NCBI GenBank assembly: GCA_964036195.1
Contig: OZ038450.1
Location: 16,618,701 to 16,682,700 of the forward strand
Length of the DNA stretch: 64,000 nucleotides
Direction of reading: 5' to 3'
Origin: Sphaerolaimus hirsutus
Lineage: Eukaryota; Nematoda; Chromadorea; Monhysterida; Sphaerolaimidae
Below are positions 21,201 through 30,200 of the stretch, in pieces. The translations under genes were made by a program, and so were the position numbers. Numbering within the stretch: position 1 is the first letter of the stretch; every line of letters begins with the position of its first letter. The notes under the pieces are model-generated. The model made no database searches. It was given only the letters and a program-made list of their open reading frames with translations, and had not been told where the DNA came from.

Positions 21201-24200
21201 GGTGTGTGCAAACCATGTTGATTTGTTCTAAAATGGCTCATGAGTAAGATTGAAAAATAATATTTGAAAAATTTGAACACCCTTGTGCATCAAACAAATG
21301 GCTATTTACTTCGCGGCCATGTTTCTCTACAGATATGGAATATCACCAGAACAATTCCTGATGTTAGATTCCTGACTTTTATGAACGGCAGTGTATACAC
21401 CCAAAAAACACACCTGAGTATTCCCCTTTGGCCCCATAGTTCCACTCTCCAAAAGCGGCAGCCTATAATAGACACATCTACGATCCATATAAGCCCTCGC
21501 CTCGACCTTATCCAAGGCATAAGCCACCCCATTCAAGCGAGTGAAAAATTTGTCGTCAAAAATCGCTTCCGTGTCGCCGCCGACCCTTTCAGCCATGGCG
21601 GTGCCGTTGAAGTCCGAGTTGAACTGCTTGACGGCCGCGATGGCCGCGCTGGACTTTTTCGACTGCGGGGGGGTGGGGGGGTTCGGGGGTGACGGTTGGG
21701 TTTGGGCATCGAACAGACTCGATTTTTGGAACCGAAACATGATACCCGAACGGGAGTTTTTTGGAACTGATACAGCGCACCTAAAATGTAAGACAAATTT
21801 GTCAAGTGCAAAGTATCCGTAAGATTTTTCTTTGTCATTTTACAGGGCACTTTACATTTTGCATGACATTTGAGAAATGTCATGATAAATTTTAAAGGAC
21901 TGGCCTCAGTCTCAGGGTTGACCGATTCTCAATTATCTAAATGGAAACATAATTTGTGTAAAATAAATACATATCATTTTCACGTTGTTTTTTTCGTTTA
22001 AAAAGTATTTTAAATACTTACGCAGTGTAAAGTGAAAAAAAAAATTATTTAAGTTTCCTGCACTCAGCGGTAAAAATTACTTTACGCTTACTTTGAAAGA
22101 AGTTGAGTACAGTTAGCAACTCTGAATTCTACCAGTAACCTAACCAACACTAACACAAATGGCTTCAATTTAAACAACAAAAGCAACTCACCCCAACATC
22201 GTGTCTCCTAAACAAAAACTGGCGGTTCAAATTGGACACCTCAATCTGGTCCATATCCGTAACAATTACACCGCCTTCTTTCGAACAGCCCAATCCCATC
22301 ATTGCAAAATTTTTCAGCAATTCGCAGCCAGTGGCGCCAGCGCCAACGACGAACCATTTTTGCAATTGCATCGCTTCTATGAAGCGCCAGCCGAAAATCG
22401 CCGCCGCGCCGTCGTAGCGACTTTGGCGCTGTAAAAATGTCGAAAGCGTGAATTAATTAAAGTTTTGCAATTATACCGTATTTACTCGAATAATTCCCCC
22501 GGGGATTTATTTTTTCGTCAGACATTTTTGAGGGGGGAACTATTCAAGGGGGGAATTATTCAAGTGGGGGAATTATTATTTCCTCAAAATTTTCAAGTAG
22601 GTATGTTTCCGCCACACAACATACACATGTACGTCCAATTTCCATTCATAGTGCAGATTCCTTTGCATCCTTACACACCGAATGTGCTGCATTTGTATTC
22701 GATGAATCAAACGAGGGACTGCTTTTTTGCTTGGTTTGATTTCATCGATTGTCTTTTTAATAAATGTGCATTATTTATTCTCCGTCATAATGGGGGGGGG
22801 GTTATTCAAGTGGGGGAATTATTTTTTCCTCACTTGTCTAGCAGGGGGGATTATTCGAGGGGGAAATTATTCAAGTGGGGGGAATTATTCGAGTAAATAC
22901 GGTAGTTTGAATGATTTTGAAGCGAAAAGTGGGCGGAGTTTACGTGGCAAAAATGTCGCGGAAAATGTGGCGCTAGATACTATCTAGTAGATAGGTTAAA
23001 GCGCCCAACTATCTACAGTGATATTTGATAAATTTGGCAACATTTTCGCTATAAATGGTCAGCCTTCATACCATTTTGCCCATTTTAACCTACAAAATCT
23101 CTTGTCCTTATTTTACCCTATAGTTACGCTTTCTTTCCCTTTTCTGCCTTCTATACCCTAAAAAGCCCGCACATTGAACCCGCTCCCCAGAAAAGTTTTC
23201 AGCATTTTCCCCACCGACCGGGGCGCACATTTCCTCGGTGAGTTTACGCGAATCGAACTCTGGGCACCATTCCGTCGGCAGGCACTCTAGCGCATCGAAG
23301 TACAGGTATTGTTTGAGCGGAGTGAATACACCAGTGACCGCTTTCATGGCTTCCTGAGAAATTTGGGGAAATTTTGGGCGCGAAATTTTGAAGCAGGGTT
23401 TTTTATTTGATGGGAATTTTGCGGGGAAACGCAATTCGTTTGTAATGGAACGAGATTGAAATTGAAAATAGATTCGAGGATTTACGGTATATAAAGATTT
23501 CGAAATTCGGAATAATGATAACAAGTTTTATGAGGTACATTTCTCAAAATATCCAAGATTCTTCACTCAACTCAAAAGAATTAAACCGAAAAATTGGAGA
23601 AAAAAACAAATCTGTCACCCCCTGCAAACCTGCGCAGCGACTCCGCCCACAAAACTGGTCATTGGACACAAAGAACCCACGGCATTATAAGAAAACGCCT
23701 GGGTCAATTCCTCAGGAACCTCCTTACCCACATCAATCGCGGCCAAAAACTCCTTAATTTTCTGGGCGTCATCCTTATTCCTAGGTTTAGGCAATCTTTT
23801 GTGGGCCGCCTGAAATTGGTGCAGCGCCTGCCATAAAGCGTGCAAGTGGGCGGGGCGTCCGAATTTTGCAAAATCCGATTCTAAAATGTCCGGTGAGGCG
23901 AGGGAATCCGCTAATGATTTGAACGGCATCTGCGGAGTTTTTTGGGGGTTGTATTGATTTGTGCGACGATAGAAAAGCATCCAAGGAAAAGCTAAATATT
24001 TATGTAGCAGGGTTCGATTGTGCACGTGGGCAACCGAAAATGGACCCAGCAGATGTAGGCAACAAAGACCGCATGGCAACTGCGCTCAGTGGGCAACAAT
24101 CACCGCATGGCAACCGCGGCACACGCACAGTGACCGCAGGCGCCCACCAAGATTTGATTTTTGGGGCAATGTTGTTTACGCGAATTTTTACCTTAAATCA

Positions 24201-27200
24201 TCTCCTAGAAGGCATCGTAAACCAGCTTTAAAAGTGTGTATTAAGGATTTGACTTAAATCGAAATTTAATCTGGTACTTGTGTATGGGTGTCAAATACAC
24301 TTTCATACCAGATCAAATTTTTGTTTTAAAATTTGCTTTTTGAATACACACTTTTTACAGTGGTATACATTGTCCTCCAAGGGACATTCTAATGTAATTT
24401 TTAATTTTGCTGTCCAGTGCTAAACCTGGACAGCGAATTCTCAAAAATATCATATTATTTTCCAGTGGTCAACTCTCAGGGGGGTCGCCAGGGGGCTCAA
24501 CCTTCCGTGAAAAGTAGTGGGGGGTGTCGTGTACACCCCCTCAAAATTTCGATCAATTCCCCCCAACAGTTTTAGTTTGGCAGCCCGTTATATCAAAAAA
24601 ACAACGGGTGGCGGACCTCGCGTGGACAGCGATTTTTTCAAAAAAAAACTATTCATTTATACGGCGACCCACACTCAGGTGGGTCGCCGACCTTCCCCAG
24701 CCCGTATATAGTAGTGGGTGGGTTTCGAGTATATGCCCTCAAAATTTCGAATAAATCCACCCACTACAACTGGAGATATGGCGTCCGGCACCGACCCAGA
24801 ATTTGGGTGGCGGACCTGGCGTGCACCCTGTTTACAAGCACATATCACAGTATGTCTCCCTGCACATGCCGCAGTGCTCATATCAGTTTGTCTCCCTGCA
24901 CATGCCCGAAGGCACAGATCACATGTCGCTGTTCTCATTGCACATACACGCGGGGCGGTGTTGTCGAAATGCGTGTGCGCGCGTGAAGAGTACATGTATT
25001 TATCTCTATAAACATCATCTCAAATTTATTGTAATCGTTGTTGGGAATGTGCTGCCATTTGCTCACCTGAAAAACTCCCTTGGGGTGTATTTTTTCATTG
25101 AAATTATCAACTTGTTACTGGTATACACAGGGGGATTATTCAAAATGATGAGTTATTCAAGATAACATTATAGATAATTTTACTATTACTAATCAGTCTA
25201 ACATGTCTCTACAATTTATTTCACAGATTATCTATTGATTTCAATTTTTGATATTTGTTAATGGCTGTATATTTGTTTGGCTGTATATTTGTCAATGTGC
25301 TGTAGGGATAGATAGATAGCTGAGCGGCCTCCGGGAATGATAGATAGCTGGCCGATTTGCGGGGGCTCCCCCTAGGAGATCCCTGCTTCACGCGCGCACA
25401 CGCATTTCGACAACACCGCCCCGCGTGTATGTGCAATGAGCACAGCGACATCTGTGCTTTTGGGCATGTGCAGGGAGACAAACTGTGATATGAGCACTGC
25501 GGCATGTGCAGGGAGACATAAATACTGTGATATGTGCTTGTATGTGCAATGTAGCACACTCATTGTGGCTCACTGAGCGCACGCAGTTGCCCACTGAGCG
25601 CTGTTGCCACGCGGTTATTCGCCCCGAAAATAGTGCGAAAGTGTTAAGTGATAAGTAAAGTTATAAGTGTAAATGAAGTGACAAGGTAAATTGTAAATGA
25701 ATACAATGAATAATGAATCATACAATGAATAAATTTTCGACACCTGTCTACTTGCGGAATTGACAGCTTCTCAACAATTGAAGCAGATTTTTTCGCTGAT
25801 TTCTGATGATAAATTTCCACTGGTTGTTCGTTTCCTTATCTCATATTTTTGCTATTTGTTTACATATTTCAATGTGAAATTCAAAAATGTTTCTGGAGTC
25901 ACCGGAGAAAATCAGTCGCTATTTCATTATATAACGTGGAAAAAAACGAACCTTTTTGGGCACTTTGACTTGTTTGGCGCGCCCGCCCTCCAAGTAACTA
26001 TCAGCCATCTCAGAGCAAACACTGCCAATGTTGAATTTTGTAGGACCTGAAAATCAATGAATGTTTTTCCTATCAAAAATACCAATTTCAACGGGGGTCT
26101 TGTAGATTTGAACCCCATTCCGTGGTTCAGATCATATTTGAATCGCTCCTCAGAACAGATAAATAGCTGTAAAAAATTCCTGGGGGGTTGGTTGGAGGAG
26201 CGTTTCAGGGGGTCCAATATTCACGCATTTTCAAGGTGTAGAAGGCAGGAAAGGGAGAAAAATTGAGCTTCGACCCATATAGCTGAGCTGCGCATTGGAT
26301 GGATGGATGACTGGAGCGTTTTTTTGAGGGAAGGTAACCCCTACTAGACCCCTGACTGTCAAATGTCAAAAACATTCGATATCCGCTGTAAACGTCATAT
26401 CATTTCAACCCCAAACCCAACCAAAGTAATAAGGTAACAAACTTTTCACTGTGACAGGCACAGGCACAATTCCATTTAACCCGCTGAGACCTTTGATCTC
26501 CGCAAAAGTGACATGATCCCCGTCTTGCAAATTGTGTTTAGCATCTTCCAATGTGGTCACATCGCCGGTGGTTTTGTCGATGTGCTCAATTAGCACCTGG
26601 GAATTGTTTTAGAATTTTGTTTGAAAGTGCGGGTTTTTTCGAAAATTTTTTCCACAAGGTGTCTTTAAGTGTCATGCACGAGTTAGAAAGAAATCAGCTG
26701 GTGAATTGTGAAGTTGTATTTATAGGTTCTATCGTTGATGGACAACTAGGGTTGGAAAACAGGTCCTCCAACGTAGAGGACCAAAAACGGTTTTAAAAAA
26801 GATACTGAAAGAATTTTTGTCAAATAACAGACTACACACTCTATAAACGATTAGTGCACACTTAAACAAGAAATAATTATTTTGCGAACAATATGGCAAA
26901 CATGTGAAATATCTAGTGAATTAGTACTGAAAATTTCAGTATTTAAAAAACACGGTTCGCATGCCCGTTTTAAAAACCTTCTCTAAAAACAGACAAAAAC
27001 GGTGATCACATCCCCCAACTCACTTCCACACACTGTTCCCCATCCGAATCGTCCACCATGTGTTCGTCGCAAAAATCGTCGAAAATCATCGCAAACAAGC
27101 CTCTGGCGTCAGCGATAACGGTTTTGGTGCCGTTGGCACGCGCCCAAGAATTGATTTCTAGCTGTTTCGATAGCGGCGTCTCGGTTAGAATGATAAGCTG

Positions 27201-30200
27201 TGGGCAGGGAAAGGTGGTTTGTTGTAATTGGGGTAACTATGGCAATTTTTTTCAATTGTTTGAAGTTGCGGTTGAAAAAAAGAGTTTGAAGGAATAATTT
27301 TCCATTCAGACAACGTTATAATTTATTTGGAGCTAAGATATGGGAAACGCAGGCCTAATAACTTTTTGATATAGATAATCCGATTTTTTTTTTAAACCAA
27401 CCACCAAGTCCCACCACAAAATACCCCCAACCCACATCGAACTGCTTGACGACCCCCTCAGCAATCTCCTGGGTACTAGCAGTGACAGTAACCGAGTCGT
27501 TCAATTCCTCCAAACGCGGTAGCGACACGTCGGCTCTGTTGCTGCCCACGTCTTTCTGGGTCAGGTAGTACTGGCTGGACAGGTCCGGCCATTGGACCGT
27601 AGAGGTGTCCTGTATGGGGTGGCCGGAGTTTAGTGGGGGGAGGTGGGCGGAGCTTAAAGGGGAGGGGTTTGGATGTGAGTAGTGATGGAAAAGCGCCAGG
27701 AAAAATGGCGCCATGGCGCCATTCAAAAAATTGGCGCTGGGCGCCAAAGGGCGCCAGAGAAAATGGCGCCATGGCGTCTTCTGAAATAATGGCGCCAGGC
27801 GCCAGAAACAATGGCGCCAACAGTAAAATTCACTATTTTAGCCTGTAAATCATCACAGAAGCATTCAGAGAAGAGAAACAGGCTGTACAATTTTTCTGAT
27901 GGTGACTCAACTCACCTTATCGTGAATATTACCTACCGAATTTATTCAAAATACCCCCTCGAAATACCCGCAGGTGTTTTCGAGCTGGTGAAAATGAACC
28001 CCCTCGAAATACTTCCCGTCTGGAATAATGTACATCATGTATGCAATGTACATCATGTATATATTGCTCGCAGTTTGCATTGTAGCTACACATATAAATA
28101 CTAGTTTGTGTATTCAGTTATGCACGTTGTAACGTCCACATATACCCTTTTTGGACGCATTGATTGCCGATTTTGGGTATATAAAACCGTACTCCTACTA
28201 TGAATTTCATGAAAATTTCTGACGAAATAATGATACCCCCCTCGAAATACCCTTCTCAAAATACCCCCAGGACTGAACAAGACTGTGGAAATAATAAATA
28301 CCCCCAGGCCCCAAGGGTTTACAGTGCATTGTTAATAGGTAATCAATTATGCAATGGCTGCGAAAAAAATCATTTAAGATTGACATTTTTTCCAATTGTC
28401 ATATTTGAATACCTATTTGCAGTTTATGTGATATAAAAGAATCAACATGAACCCAAACTTGCAATGCTGGCGAAAAATTCCAAAGGTGTAAGTGTTAAAT
28501 ATCACATAAATGACATCATTCAGCAGAAAAAGCATTTTAATAAACACCTTCCCGGACAAGTTCACCACCCATTTTTTTATTTCACTTAAAATGCAATAAA
28601 TATCTCTGGCTATGGGAGTCGTATAAACCTAATATTTGGTGGGTATATAGTCATAACACCCTACTACTCCGAATAAATGGGGGAAGGTGCGGCGACTCAC
28701 TACAGGGTGGGTCGCCCTATATGCAAACATTTTCTGTGGCTTTTTCGGTGTCCCAAACAAGTTCACCACCCACTTGATTAGCAACACTACGAGGGCCATA
28801 TCTCCAGCTGTGAGGACGATAGAAATGTGTAATTTGGGGGTTCCTTTGCAAACAACCCCCTCTCACAATACACCAGTGGGTGGCCGCCAACGACCCACTA
28901 GAGAATGGGTCGCCGCTTATAAATTTGTTCATTTTTCACAAACAACTCAAGTCTCCCAAACAAGTTCGCCGCCCAACTGCATTGTAAAAAAGTGTTGTGA
29001 GAACAAACCTGATATAAAATTGAATCAGATTTGAACCTTAGTTCTGCTCATTAAAGTTTTCAGTAGGGCACCCACCCTGTCCCATAAATGGCAGACTGAA
29101 AATTTCAGTTAATAATTTTTTGTTTCATACTTAAGAAGTTGGTTTACAAAGTTCACTAGGGGAGGGTCTAAGGTTCAAAGTTATGTGAACAACATAACCT
29201 CTAAAATGCCTGCATAACAAAATTTATTTGGGGTGAATGAAAAAGTAAAAATTTTGTCAAATTTTGTTCCTGTAATGTTGTGATTCTGACATCATAATAT
29301 TCACCCCAAATAAATTTCCTTATGGACGCATTTTAGAGGTCATGTTGTTTACGTAACTTTGAACCTTGGACCATTCCCTAGTGAACTTTGTAAACCAACT
29401 TTTTAAATGTGAAACTAAAAATTGGTTTAAAGTGAAATTTTTGCTCTGCTGTTTTTGGGACGGGGTGGGTGCCCTACTGAAAAAAATTTAATTAGCAGAA
29501 CTAGGGTTCGAATCTGACTCAATTTTATATTAGGTATCTTCTCACAATATTTTTTTTTTTGGAGCTGGGTGGCAAACTTGTTTTGAAAAAAATGAACAAC
29601 TGTACATACAGTAACGCATACCGTAGTGGATCGCTGGCAGGCACCCCCACAGGTGTATTGTAAGGGGGGTTGTTGGCAAGACATCCCCCAAATTTCAGCT
29701 TTATACCAGCCTCACAGCTGGAGATATGACCCTCGAAGTGTAGCTAATAAAGTGGGTGGTGAACTTGTTTGGGAAACCAAAAAAGCCAAAAAAATTGTTG
29801 CATATAGGGCAACCCACACTGTAGTGAGTCGCCCCACCTCCCCCCATTGAAGCAAAGTAGGGGGTGTTACAACTTTATATATTCAAAGTTTCAGCTTTAT
29901 AACACCCCCATAGATGGAGAAATTACAACCGAAGTGAAATAAAAAAATGGGTGGTGAACTTGTCCGGGAAGGTGTTTATGACCAAAAATAATCACGCATC
30001 CCGGCATCTTGGCGCCATTTCCGGCGCCATCGTAACAATGGCGCCGGGCGCCAAATTGGCGCCAGCGAAAATGGCGCCAGGCGCGCCATGGCGCCATTCG
30101 AAATAATGGCGCCACAGAAAAGGGCGCCATGGCGCTGGTGCCCTTTGGCGCCATTAAAGGGCGCCAGCGCCATGGCGCCATTCCATCACTAGATGTGAGT